DNA of 36,926 nucleotides from a virus: IMG/VR virus record IMGVR_UViG_3300037247_000922, positions 1 to 36,926 of that record, one strand, 5' to 3'. The number at the start of each line of letters is the position of its first letter. Within the stretch, counting starts at the first letter, position 1. This document shows, one piece after another, positions 1-7,007 of the stretch. Below the pieces are notes generated by a model. It worked only from the letters and a program-made list of their open reading frames with translations. It had not been told where the DNA came from and made no database searches. A program made the translations under genes and the position numbers.

Positions 1-199
1 TTTGTCGTTTGCCGGGAGAAAATCTCTTTGAACAAATCTCAAAACTCTTCAAAGAGTTTTTGTCGTTTGCCGGGAGAAAATCTCTTTGAACAAATCTCAA
101 AACTCTTCAAAGAGTTTTTGTCGTTTGTCGGGAGAAAATCTCTTTCAACAAATCTCAAAACTCTTCAAAGAGTTTTTGTCGTTTGTCGGGAGAAAAATG
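1..199 (+). repeat. 58-bp hairpin tandem repeat array, left part
   Basis: The motif GGGAG recurs at 14, 72, 130 and 188, an exact 58-bp period. Each unit holds CGGGAGAAAATCTCTTTGAA followed by CAAATCTC and the hairpin AAAACTCTT-CA-AAGAGTTTT. The array decays after GGGAGAAAA at about 196. It continues the array at the right end of the window: bases 1-120 equal 36807-36926. The period is not a multiple of three, so the open frames in it shift with every copy and are not genes. Confidence 0.95.
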
Positions 200-550
200 T
201 TGTTTACATTGTAAGACCTTGATTTTAAGGGCTTTTCCATTTCAGGTAAACAAGATGTAAACAATAAACCCGATTCTTGTTTACGCCTCCGCCCAGTAAA
301 ACCGGGGGTTTTGATAGATGTAAACAAGATAAACAATAAATAGGGTAATATATTATAGTAAATATAGCATTATGTATAATATAGAATTTTAGTATATTGT
401 ATATTATATATTCTAGGAGGTCTTGTTTATTGTTGCTTTTAACCCCGTTAGTATATAGGAAAGGTTGATTTTAAAGGCCGGAGCGGTAAACAAGGGCTTT
501 AAATTGTTGTTTACAAAAACGCTGCAAGGTAGACAGGTGTGGTAAACAAT
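200..550. repeat. iteron-like cluster of GTAAACAA motifs in a gene-free region
   Basis: Eight exact copies of GTAAACAA or its complement lie at 200-207(-), 246-253(+), 257-264(+), 277-284(-), 320-327(+), 486-493(+), 507-514(-) and 542-549(+). Near copies are at 329-336 (ATAAACAA) and 423-430 (TTGTTTAT). Two pairs form inverted repeats, 257-264/277-284 (12-bp spacer) and 486-493/507-514 (13-bp spacer). A very AT-rich stretch (341-415) lies in the middle. I see no convincing gene here. A protein-binding array is likely: a replication origin, a packaging site or an operator set. Confidence 0.8.
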
Positions 551-589
551 GGGTTTTTTCAGGGCAAAATGGAGGGTATGGGTTGCGGG

Positions 590-621
590 TTTGGTGGTTT
601 ATTGTTAATTTTATACCTTTG
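590..621 (+). promoter_or_regulatory. Bacteroidota-type promoter for the packaging operon
   Basis: TTTG at 590-593, a 20-bp spacer, then TACCTTTG at 614-621, which matches TTTG-N19/20-TAnnTTTG. The ATG at 625 lies only three bases after the -7 element, so a transcript starting there would be leaderless for that frame. Confidence 0.65.
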
Positions 622-624
622 CAT

Positions 625-783
625 ATGATTTTAAAACCGCCCAAAACAAAAAAGTATTTTTTCATAGGAGATAAAAAGATATTGATTAACAGGGACCTTC
701 GCGGGGCAGTTGTAAAAGCGATGGAGTCCCAAAGACTCAAAGCGACTAAGGAGAGGGTTGACGAATGGATAAAAAATTTTTAA
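625..783 (+). CDS. small basic protein upstream of the terminase
   Basis: A 52-residue frame rich in Lys and Arg that ends four bases before the next gene (TAA, then ATG at 787), as expected for the first gene of an operon. The frame is open from an earlier ATG at 583, but that lies within the promoter, so 625 is preferred. If transcription starts further downstream, translation could begin at the internal ATG at 721. No domain is recognised. The C-terminal half (RLKATKERVDEWIKNF) looks helical. It could be a non-functional leader frame. Confidence 0.45.
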   Translation: MILKPPKTKKYFFIGDKKILINRDLRGAVVKAMESQRLKATKERVDEWIKNF

Positions 784-786
784 GTT

Positions 787-1275
787 ATGGCAGGACAGCC
801 GACGAAATATAAAACAGAATACAATGAACAGGTTTACGAACTTGCTTTACTTGGAGCAACGGATAAAGAATTCGCCCGTTTTTTCAACGTAACCGAAACA
901 ACTGTCAACAATTGGAAGATAGCAGAACCAGAATTCTTTGAGTCCATTAAAAGGGGCAAGGAAACTGCGGACATGCAAGTAACTAAGAGCCTGTTTAAAA
1001 GAGCTAACGGATATACTTATGACGAGATAAAGGTTAAAGAATCCCTGGACGATTACGAAACGACCACGACTACAAAACACGTCGTCCCGGACGTTGCGGC
1101 GATTAACATTTGGCTAAAGAACAGGAGGGGCAGGATCGATCCCGAGAAGGGCCAAAAGTGGGCAGACCGCCACGAAGTAGACCACACCACTGGGGGTGAA
1201 AAATTAAAAACTACTATAATAGTGGTTGACCAAATAACACAGGATAACCTGAACGAACTAATGGATGGAGATTAA
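787..1275 (+). CDS. terS: terminase small subunit
   Basis: A 162-residue protein with an N-terminal helix-turn-helix (about residues 18-45, with EFARFFNVTETTVNNWK) and the PDVAAINIWLKNR segment (about 101-113) typical of phage terminase small subunits. Such proteins bind the phage packaging site and bring the large subunit to it. The length is normal for the family. It follows the small frame ending at 783, and there is no Shine-Dalgarno sequence. The large subunit is downstream, but unusually separated from it by about 300 bp holding a portal relic and one tiny frame. Confidence 0.85.
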   Translation: MAGQPTKYKTEYNEQVYELALLGATDKEFARFFNVTETTVNNWKIAEPEFFESIKRGKETADMQVTKSLFKRANGYTYDEIKVKESLDDYETTTTTKHVVPDVAAINIWLKNRRGRIDPEKGQKWADRHEVDHTTGGEKLKTTIIVVDQITQDNLNELMDGD

Positions 1276-1465
1276 ATATTATGGGCAGTGAAAGTAATTA
1301 CGAAGAGTTTATTGAGGGTTTTTTTTAAAGATGTTTTGAGTGTCACAATGGTTAAAAGACCGGAAGATAAATTACATAATAAATTGGGGGAAACTTCCAA
1401 GGAATCTACAATACAAGCAACTAATTTTTATAATAAAATAATGAAGGGGGATTAAATATTATGGG
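1261..1465 (+). repeat. 25-bp direct repeats 180 bp apart flanking an inserted block
   Basis: Bases 1261-1285 and 1441-1465 match at 22 of 25 positions, sharing GATTAAATATTATGGG. The first copy holds the stop codon of terS and a following ATG. The second holds the stop of the portal relic and the ATG of the next small gene. The arrangement looks like a junction duplicated when the 180-bp block between them was inserted or copied. Confidence 0.8.
1348..1455 (+). pseudogene. portal-derived relic frame, 35 residues
   Basis: The frame encodes 35 residues. Residues 11-31 (NKLGETSKESTIQATNFYNKI) align without gaps to residues 334-354 of the portal encoded at 16491-17711, with 15 of 21 identical, including IQATNFYN. 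The DNA has diverged at codon third positions, so this is an old copy or comes from a related phage. The rest of the portal is absent. It lies between terS and terL, inside a block bounded by direct repeats. A tiny frame of 15 residues at 1281-1328 precedes it and is probably meaningless. Confidence 0.7.
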
Positions 1466-1595
1466 ATTATACGATTTTGAACATTTCGACAGGCTTTGGG
1501 ATCAAATTTTTGAAAATGCAAGACTTATGCTCGAAGATGCCCCGACCTCCGCAATAGAAGAAAACGAACCAACCGAAGCAAATGAAAACGACTGA
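1461..1595 (+). CDS. small acidic protein before the terminase large subunit
   Basis: A 44-residue frame with aromatic residues at the N-terminus (MGLYDFEHFDRLWDQIF) and an acidic tail (AIEENEPTEANEND). Its last 14 bases overlap the start of the terminase large subunit (ATG at 1582), which suggests translational coupling. No domain is recognised. The codon pattern and overlap favour a real gene. Confidence 0.55.
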   Translation: MGLYDFEHFDRLWDQIFENARLMLEDAPTSAIEENEPTEANEND

Positions 1596-2739
1596 AGTAT
1601 TTAGCTGGAACCTTGCGGCTTATTTAAAATACAAAGGTACGCAAACACTAATTTGTAACCAGGGTGGGCAGGGCAGTTCTAAAAATGTATCAATATTACA
1701 ATTACTTTACAACATCGCTAAATATAGCAAGAGCCGCAAGCGGATAACTATTGCGTCTTATGCTTTACCCCACCTTAAAGAAGGGGCTATACAGGATTTT
1801 GAGGATGTTCTCACAGACGAGGGCATCGACCCGGCAAGTGTCCGCAATAAATCAGAAAACAAATATTTTATAGGTAAATGCAAGTTTACTTTTGTAGGTA
1901 TCGAAGGCAACGAGGCGAAAGCAACCGGCCCCCGGCGTGAAATACTTTATATCAATGAAGCAAATAGAAGGATAGCGTACAAGATTTTTGAGCTGATGAA
2001 CGCCCGGACAAGTATAGCAACCTTTATAGATTTCAACCCATCGGCAGAATTTTGGTTGCATGAAAAGCACATGCCTAATTTCGATTATGTGCTAATCAAA
2101 TCTACTTTCTTAGATAACCCCTACCTGCCCAAAAGGGAGAAAGAAAACCTTTTAGCCAAAAAGGATAAACCAGGCTTTGAAAATTGGTGGAAGGTCTATG
2201 GGCTTGGTGAACTTGGGCAGCTGGAGGGTGCAATTTTTACAAATTGGCGCTTTGGTGAATTTGATGAAACTTTACCGTTTGGTTACGGTCTTGACTTCGG
2301 GGTAACAGACCCGGATGCACTTGTTAAAGTGGCAGTCGATAAGAAAGCAAAGAAAATATATTGGCATGAGGAACTTTACGAAAACAACCTCTCAACTGAT
2401 GAACTGGGGGACAGGTTAAAAGCAAGGGTACCAGACAAAAAGTTAATTGCAGCTGACAATTCGGCAAAGCGGACTATCAAAGACCTTGCCAAAAAAGGAT
2501 TTAATATCCACGGTTTTCCAAAAAATAAAATAGTGGAGGACATAAAAGAGATTACAGGTTATGAGATTATAATAACCCCCGAAAGCACGAATTTAGAACA
2601 GGAGTTAAATAAATGGATCTGGCTGGATAAAAAAGGAGAAATCCCTATTGATGCATTTTGCCACTTACTAGACGGGGCAAGATATAAAACCATGCAAGTA
2701 TTAAAGCCTTTTGTAAGAAAAGGGCAAAAAGCTTTGTAG
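1582..2739 (+). CDS. terL: terminase large subunit
   Basis: A 385-residue ATPase-nuclease that pumps DNA into the prohead and cuts it. The Walker A segment is GGQGSSKN at 28-35. The Walker B segment is ILYINEA at 121-127 with the catalytic Glu. The coupling motif IDFNPS is at 149-154. The nuclease domain shows acidic residues in LDFGVTD (237-243), ADNS (291-294) and LLDGARY (362-368). This matches the Terminase_3/PBSX group, on the short side. The residue after the Walker A lysine is Asn rather than the usual Ser/Thr. The start overlaps the upstream small gene. A promoter follows the stop. Confidence 0.93.
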   Translation: MKTTEVFSWNLAAYLKYKGTQTLICNQGGQGSSKNVSILQLLYNIAKYSKSRKRITIASYALPHLKEGAIQDFEDVLTDEGIDPASVRNKSENKYFIGKCKFTFVGIEGNEAKATGPRREILYINEANRRIAYKIFELMNARTSIATFIDFNPSAEFWLHEKHMPNFDYVLIKSTFLDNPYLPKREKENLLAKKDKPGFENWWKVYGLGELGQLEGAIFTNWRFGEFDETLPFGYGLDFGVTDPDALVKVAVDKKAKKIYWHEELYENNLSTDELGDRLKARVPDKKLIAADNSAKRTIKDLAKKGFNIHGFPKNKIVEDIKEITGYEIIITPESTNLEQELNKWIWLDKKGEIPIDAFCHLLDGARYKTMQVLKPFVRKGQKAL

Positions 2740-2763
2740 TGATGATAAATATGTTTATCTTTG
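2733..2763 (+). promoter_or_regulatory. promoter with the same operator as the early promoter at 35115
   Basis: TTTG at 2733-2736, a 19-bp spacer, then TATCTTTG at 2756-2763. Bases 2743-2764 are identical over 22 bp to 35102-35123, including the palindrome GATAAATATGTTTATC. It drives the gene at 2786, 22 bases downstream, and overlaps the 3' end of terL. Confidence 0.7.
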
Positions 2764-2785
2764 TTGTTCATTAAAAATCTATATT

Positions 2786-3070
2786 ATGTTGGAAAAATTA
2801 GCAAAACAGGCTCACCTAAGTTGGGCGGGATGGACGAGTTACATGTTTTCAAAGAGTATTCCTTACAAACCGGGAACAATACAAGCAGAAGAGGGGTCTT
2901 TGGTAATCCCTAAATGGGCGGTAGATAGATGGAAAAGGCAAATAAACACCCCTTATGAAAATTTGACCAAAAAAGAAAAAATAAGCGACAGAGTGGAAGC
3001 CCAGAAATATTTAGATATTTTAGATATTTTAGATAATAAAATACCTTCTGCCCCTAAAAAATGCAAGTAA
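2786..3070 (+). CDS. RyR-like small phage protein
   Basis: A 94-residue protein with the pattern HLSWAGWTSYMF...IPKWAVDRWKRQ...TPYENLTKKEKISDR. This resembles the short RyR-type domain proteins often found in phages, with conserved W..W, RW.RQ.., Y..L...EK.SDR. Its biochemical function is unknown. It has its own promoter, which shares an operator with the early regulatory region, so it may be expressed early rather than with the virion genes. The next gene starts at its stop codon (overlap at 3061-3070). Confidence 0.6.
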   Translation: MLEKLAKQAHLSWAGWTSYMFSKSIPYKPGTIQAEEGSLVIPKWAVDRWKRQINTPYENLTKKEKISDRVEAQKYLDILDILDNKIPSAPKKCK

Positions 3071-3609
3071 AAGACCTAACATTTAAAGACTATGCGTCTT
3101 TAAAAGACCGGAGCCAATACGACCTTTATTTAAGGTACGGGAATTTCGAACCTTTCGACGTTTTCGCCCTGGGCAGTTTTTTGGAGCTTTCGTTTGGAAC
3201 CGTAAAGGATTTTCAGTATTACGCCCAGCAGGGTTTAACTTGGGAAATATTTTTTAAATCTATTTCAGAATTAAAAGATATCAGTTTTAAGGCCCTGGGG
3301 CTTAAATCTATTTTCGAATTGCACAAGGCAAGGCTTTATTTTATCGAACAGGTAACAGCTATCAACAACATGGAGTCGGACTTCCTGGGGCATGCCCCAA
3401 GCGCCGAAGAAATACAGGCAGGTATAGAAAAATTCAATGATTACGGGTCTTTTATACAATTTGATAAATTGGCCGTGTGGTACTCGCTTAACTTCGAGGA
3501 GGTAGGGAAATTAGAGTATGACTTTTGTTTTACCAAGTTGAAACTCGAAGCCGACCGAAACGAATTTAATGAAAAATTAAATACAATTTACAAAAACAAA
3601 AAAACATGA
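3061..3609 (+). CDS. conserved phage protein, function unknown
   Basis: A 182-residue acidic protein rich in aromatic residues, with no signal peptide or membrane segment. The C-terminal third (from about 145, with EEVGKLEYDFCFTKLKLEADRNEF) is predicted helical and charged. The start overlaps the upstream gene by ten bases, and ATGA links it to the next gene. Similar helical C-termini occur in small tail-assembly chaperone-like proteins, but that is only a guess. Confidence 0.6.
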   Translation: MQVKDLTFKDYASLKDRSQYDLYLRYGNFEPFDVFALGSFLELSFGTVKDFQYYAQQGLTWEIFFKSISELKDISFKALGLKSIFELHKARLYFIEQVTAINNMESDFLGHAPSAEEIQAGIEKFNDYGSFIQFDKLAVWYSLNFEEVGKLEYDFCFTKLKLEADRNEFNEKLNTIYKNKKT

Positions 3610-3911
3610 TTATGAAATGGTATACGACAATTACCCTAGTTTTCATGATATATTTTATATCGCTGTATTTTATACTTTACATGTACGAACTATTAAAAGA
3701 TAAGGTTTGGGTCAAATGGCTTTGGTATTCGGTAACCTACCGAATCCAAATACACAGGGTAAAAAAAGACCTGGGGCTTTTAAGCGAAGATTCGAGATTT
3801 TGGGCTTGCACGGATTGGCTGGACGAAGAACATTGGTTTGAAAATTATTGGTTTGGTAGGCAAATGAAAAAATTAATGCTTAAAGAACTTGGTAAGTTCC
3901 AAAATGTTTAG
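3606..3911 (+). CDS. small membrane-anchored protein
   Basis: A 101-residue protein with one strong N-terminal transmembrane segment (about residues 6-29, TTITLVFMIYFISLYFILYM). A Lys/Arg-rich, Trp-rich domain of about 65 residues follows and probably faces the cytoplasm. The start overlaps the upstream stop (ATGA at 3606-3609); an alternative start is at 3612. It is the last gene before a strong terminator. The function is unknown. Confidence 0.6.
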   Translation: MIMKWYTTITLVFMIYFISLYFILYMYELLKDKVWVKWLWYSVTYRIQIHRVKKDLGLLSEDSRFWACTDWLDEEHWFENYWFGRQMKKLMLKELGKFQNV

Positions 3912-3948
3912 TACGTTTGTGGCCTCATTCAGGTTTTAAATATATAAA

Positions 3949-3979
3949 AGCAGGGCTCCGCTAGGGCTCTGCTTTTTTT
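3949..3979 (+). terminator. rho-independent terminator
   Basis: A hairpin with left arm AGCAGGGCTC and right arm AGGGCTCTGCT (10 pairs including two G-T wobbles, 3949-3973) runs into seven Ts. It closes the 2786-3911 unit just before the second 58-bp repeat array. Confidence 0.85.
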
Positions 3980-3989
3980 GTGCCGGATA

Positions 3990-4130
3990 GGGAGAAAATC
4001 TCTTTGAACAAATCTCAAATCTCTTTGAAGGGATTTTGTCGTTTGTCGGGAGAAAATCTCTTTGAACAAATCTCAAATCTCTTTGAAGGGATTTTGTCGT
4101 TTGTCGGGAGAAAATCTCTTTGAACAAATT
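3990..4130 (+). repeat. 58-bp hairpin tandem repeat array, internal copy
   Basis: GGGAG occurs at 3990, 4048 and 4106, the same 58-bp period as the terminal array. There are two full units and a truncated third one ending in CAAATT. The hairpin arms here read AAATCTCTT and AAGGGATTT, which still pair through a G-T wobble. The array lies between the terminator at 3949 and the promoter at 4156. Confidence 0.93.
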
Positions 4131-4155
4131 CCATATAAATTCAATCTATACGAAA

Positions 4156-4187
4156 TTTGTTTCTTATCAATTTTATTTATAATTTTG
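4156..4187 (+). promoter_or_regulatory. promoter of the tail gene operon
   Basis: TTTG at 4156-4159, a 20-bp spacer, and TAATTTTG at 4180-4187. The ATG of the next gene (4192) lies four bases after the -7 element, which implies a leaderless or nearly leaderless message. Confidence 0.65.
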
Positions 4188-4191
4188 CTAA

Positions 4192-4632
4192 ATGGACCAA
4201 TTCGATATTATAGGGGCTTTGGAAGCCCACGCTTTAAGTAAAGATTGGCTTTTTGTTTACGGTGTCGACGAATTCTATAAGAGTGCCCAGACGGCACAAC
4301 AATACGATAATGGTAAATTGGTGATGGTCGCCGACTTTCGGGCACAACCCACTTACATGAATGGCCGGATAACAGAAATAACCTACACTTGTTTAATCAT
4401 GCTGGGCCGGAAATTTGACACAGACGGCCAAGCCGCAGACCTTGATGAAACTAGCGAACAAAAATATGACCGAAGATTAAAAGAGCTGATGCAGTTACTC
4501 GCGCAAGCAATTGCCCAAGTAGGTTGTGATAATGATCTGGAAATAACCAGCGGGGACATAGTCGTCGAGATAAATATGTATGCCGAAAACATAGACTTTG
4601 CGGCTTCACCTAATACGGTATTCATACAATAA
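4192..4632 (+). CDS. putative tail-completion/tail terminator protein
   Basis: A 146-residue protein with no signal or membrane segment. The central ITEITYTCLIMLGRK and the helical segment EQKYDRRLKELMQLLAQAI (about 98-116) are features I associate with a conserved protein of Bacteroidota siphophages in the neck/tail region. Its size and position at the head of the tail operon fit a tail terminator or tail-completion role, but the call is from context. The next gene starts at its stop (TAATGG). Confidence 0.5.
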   Translation: MDQFDIIGALEAHALSKDWLFVYGVDEFYKSAQTAQQYDNGKLVMVADFRAQPTYMNGRITEITYTCLIMLGRKFDTDGQAADLDETSEQKYDRRLKELMQLLAQAIAQVGCDNDLEITSGDIVVEINMYAENIDFAASPNTVFIQ

Positions 4633-5591
4633 TGGGTAAAGACAATATAACCATACAATCCCCGATTACTAAAGAGAAAATTTTGGCTAGCCCAATAACT
4701 CAAGAAAAAGTTATTAGTTCAGGCATAACTACTAATTTGATTATACAGAGTCCTATTGGTATAGAAGACACACCTCCTTTATTTGATATAGAAGTATCGT
4801 CATGGGAAACACGTGTCCTTGCTAATGGTGGAACTATTTCAGCAACAACAAAAGATAGGGTAAATACATTTGTATTGGCCGTAAAAGCAGCGGGTTTAAG
4901 AAGCCGATTTTTAAGACTTAATTTATTTGTCGGAGATAATTTAGCCGCAGGTTTAACCCCGTTGTTCTTAAACGGTGATGAAAGTTTAAGTGTATTTTTA
5001 GGGAATACTTATGATGCAAATAATAATTTTATAGGCGGGGACTATTCTGAAAGCGGCGTAAGTGGAGGTTTGCAAGGCAACGGAAGTAATAAGTATGCGG
5101 ATACTGGATTTAGTCCTCTGGGTGTTTCAGCTTTAGGCTTAAATACCGCCGGACTGTTGGTTTATTGCAGGACGGAAACACCTTCAGGCACATTAATAGG
5201 CGGGAGTTCGCAGATAGCTCCTCAAAGTCAATTCAGGATTTTATCTTTGGCTGGACTAGCCCCCGGTTTGTTTTTTCAAGGTGTCATCCCTGATTCGGTA
5301 GCAGATGCGAGGGGCGTATCCATTGGTGCACGCTTTAATGCTTCCGACATGACCGTTTATAAAGATGGGGCGGTTAAGGTGGTGAGAACTTCCGGGGTCG
5401 ATGTTGTTAAAAAGCCGGACACGACTGTCGCTATTTTGGCTCAAAACCAAGACGCTGTAACCAACTCATACAGTAACGCTTTATTAAATTGTTACGCAAT
5501 TATTGATAGTGTTGCAGATGACGCAGAAGCTGCAACTATTTCAACACTACTAAATGATTTTTACACCAATTTTTCAAGAAATGAATATTAA
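4632..5591 (+). CDS. LamG-like virion surface protein
   Basis: A 319-residue protein. The N-terminal 45 residues carry three short similar segments (IQSPITKEKI, ASPITQEKV, IQSPIGIED). A long beta-rich region follows, with SGVSGGLQGNGSNKYADTGFSP (about 137-158), a pattern seen in laminin-G/concanavalin-like domains of phage structural proteins. It is probably on the virion surface or tail and may bind carbohydrate. It overlaps the downstream gene by 11 bases. Confidence 0.5.
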   Translation: MGKDNITIQSPITKEKILASPITQEKVISSGITTNLIIQSPIGIEDTPPLFDIEVSSWETRVLANGGTISATTKDRVNTFVLAVKAAGLRSRFLRLNLFVGDNLAAGLTPLFLNGDESLSVFLGNTYDANNNFIGGDYSESGVSGGLQGNGSNKYADTGFSPLGVSALGLNTAGLLVYCRTETPSGTLIGGSSQIAPQSQFRILSLAGLAPGLFFQGVIPDSVADARGVSIGARFNASDMTVYKDGAVKVVRTSGVDVVKKPDTTVAILAQNQDAVTNSYSNALLNCYAIIDSVADDAEAATISTLLNDFYTNFSRNEY

Positions 5592-6045
5592 AAAATTAAC
5601 TGTAATATTGCTACTTATTCCGATTTTGGCAAATGCTCAAAACGGACTAATTTGGGGCGTAGATTTTAACGAACAGGATAAACAGGCACATGGCGGATTT
5701 GGATATTTTACAGGTGTTGTATTTAATTGTGCTGCATATAATATATTGGAAGATACAGAAATGAAGCCTTGGTTAGCGAAAGCTATTAGTTTCTTTGTTG
5801 GTTCTGGAAGTAGTCTTTTGCTTGGACACTTGAAAGATAAACGAGATAGAAAACAAGGACGAACCTACAACATAAAAGATGTTAAAGCTACATTTATGGG
5901 AGGCATCGCAGGAAGCGGAACAATTAGTTTGGCATTTTATATTTTTCTACCAAATAAGAAATTACCAGAGGGTACGATAATATACGAGAATAAAGAAGAT
6001 GTCCCAGGATGGTCATTGGATAACGAGTTTCTAAATAATAAATAA
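5581..6045 (+). CDS. exported YfiM/DUF2279-like protein
   Basis: A 154-residue protein with a clear signal peptide (MNIKKLTVILLLIPILANAQ). The mature part starts with NGLIWGVDFNEQDKQAHGGFGYFTG and contains a second hydrophobic stretch, G..KDKRD and DVKATFMGG. This resembles the DUF2279/YfiM family of envelope proteins found in Gram-negative bacteria and their phages. The start at 5581 is chosen for the signal peptide; the frame is open from 5554. It is unusual among virion genes. It may act in the periplasm at lysis or in exclusion, but this is inference. Confidence 0.6.
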   Translation: MNIKKLTVILLLIPILANAQNGLIWGVDFNEQDKQAHGGFGYFTGVVFNCAAYNILEDTEMKPWLAKAISFFVGSGSSLLLGHLKDKRDRKQGRTYNIKDVKATFMGGIAGSGTISLAFYIFLPNKKLPEGTIIYENKEDVPGWSLDNEFLNNK

Positions 6046-6338
6046 TGGCAAACGGTAAAATATATTTAGACCAAAGTAATTTAAAAATAACGGCGGAGAC
6101 CGGGGTAACCCTTACAGGTGCAACCGAAACACTGTTGAAATTTTTTAAACCTGATGGGTCGGCAGGTCAATTTGACGCCACAATAGTGGGTACACAGGAT
6201 ATTGAGTTTGAATTTTCAGAACCAAGCGAATTGGACCAGGCAGGAGTCTGGATATTTTGGGCGAAGATAACTTTTGCCGATGGCAGGAAAGCTGCGGGCG
6301 AACCGGAAAGGGTTCAGGTATTTATTGAAGGTAAATAA
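6045..6338 (+). CDS. Ig-like phage structural protein
   Basis: A 97-residue all-beta protein with LKITAETGVTLTGATETLLKF, ...DLDQAGVWIFWAKITFADGR and ...EPERVQVFIEG. This arrangement is common in small immunoglobulin-like accessory proteins of phage tails. Such domains usually decorate virions and bind surfaces weakly. The start overlaps the upstream stop (TAATGG). The next gene starts three bases after the stop. Confidence 0.55.
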   Translation: MANGKIYLDQSNLKITAETGVTLTGATETLLKFFKPDGSAGQFDATIVGTQDIEFEFSEPSELDQAGVWIFWAKITFADGRKAAGEPERVQVFIEGK

Positions 6339-6340
6339 CA

Positions 6341-6814
6341 ATGGTCGAAGAAATTATAAATAAATGGCTTGGCGAAGTAGAGGACGAACTCGTAATAAAT
6401 TATGACCGTTTAGGTCTTAGGGCTTCCGGGCGCTGGGCTAAAAGCCTGGAACCTTTCCAAAGAAGGGAGGGCGGAACTATAAAGCTGGGCATACTTGGCG
6501 AAAACTATACCGATTATATCGAAAATGGAAGGGGGCCAAACAAAGACCAGACCGAAGAGGGTTTAAAAGCCTGGGTAGGTTGGGCAGGTTCGACTTTCCT
6601 GGACCAATGGGTTAAGGATAAACAGGTAAACTTAAACCCTTTTGCGGTAGCTTGGAAAAAAGCCAGGGAAGGCTGGGAAGTACCGAACAAACATAATGCT
6701 GGGGGCCTTGTCTCCGACGTGGTAACACGAAAGAAAATGGGGGAGCTTAACCGTTCTTTGGTATTTTCTTTGGTTCAGGATTTTAAAAGTGCAATAATTA
6801 AAGAATTAAAATAA
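6341..6814 (+). CDS. HK97 gp10-like head-tail/tail-completion protein
   Basis: A 157-residue protein. The sequence GRWAKSLE..., LGILGENYTDYIENGRGPN (about 50-66) and the long helical C-terminus match the general pattern of HK97 gp10-like tail-completion proteins, where a YI..GR.P motif is common. These join the tail to the head during assembly. It lies in the tail gene cluster. Confidence 0.6.
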   Translation: MVEEIINKWLGEVEDELVINYDRLGLRASGRWAKSLEPFQRREGGTIKLGILGENYTDYIENGRGPNKDQTEEGLKAWVGWAGSTFLDQWVKDKQVNLNPFAVAWKKAREGWEVPNKHNAGGLVSDVVTRKKMGELNRSLVFSLVQDFKSAIIKELK

Positions 6815-6820
6815 ACGGAT

Positions 6821-6994
6821 ATGGCCGAAGAAAAATATAAAAGTGTAAACGATTTCCCTGAGAAATTTGATACTTATTTAGTAAAAACAGAAGAAGGCTG
6901 CTACGATTTTGCACATTTCGAAAATGGGAATTGGCATAAGGGTAACGTAACTGACGGGACCCCTGAATTTTGGGCAGAAATACCAAAGGTTTAA
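6821..6994 (+). CDS. DUF551-like small protein
   Basis: A 57-residue protein (MAEEKYKSVNDFPEKFDTYL...CYDFAHFENGNWHKG...PEFWAEIPKV). The ending FWAEIPKV after G.W resembles the DUF551 fold of many phages. It starts six bases after the upstream stop in a compact operon. The function is unknown. Confidence 0.6.
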   Translation: MAEEKYKSVNDFPEKFDTYLVKTEEGCYDFAHFENGNWHKGNVTDGTPEFWAEIPKV

Positions 6995-7007
6995 AATAAA
7001 AAAAATT

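Noticed and set aside
28-222. Open frames across the 58-bp repeats as a gene
   Set aside because: The period is not divisible by three, so each unit changes frame; the peptide is just the translated repeat and there is no promoter or conserved start.
1281-1328. 15-residue frame after the terminase small subunit
   Set aside because: Too short and inside the inserted block; its ATG is part of the duplicated junction.
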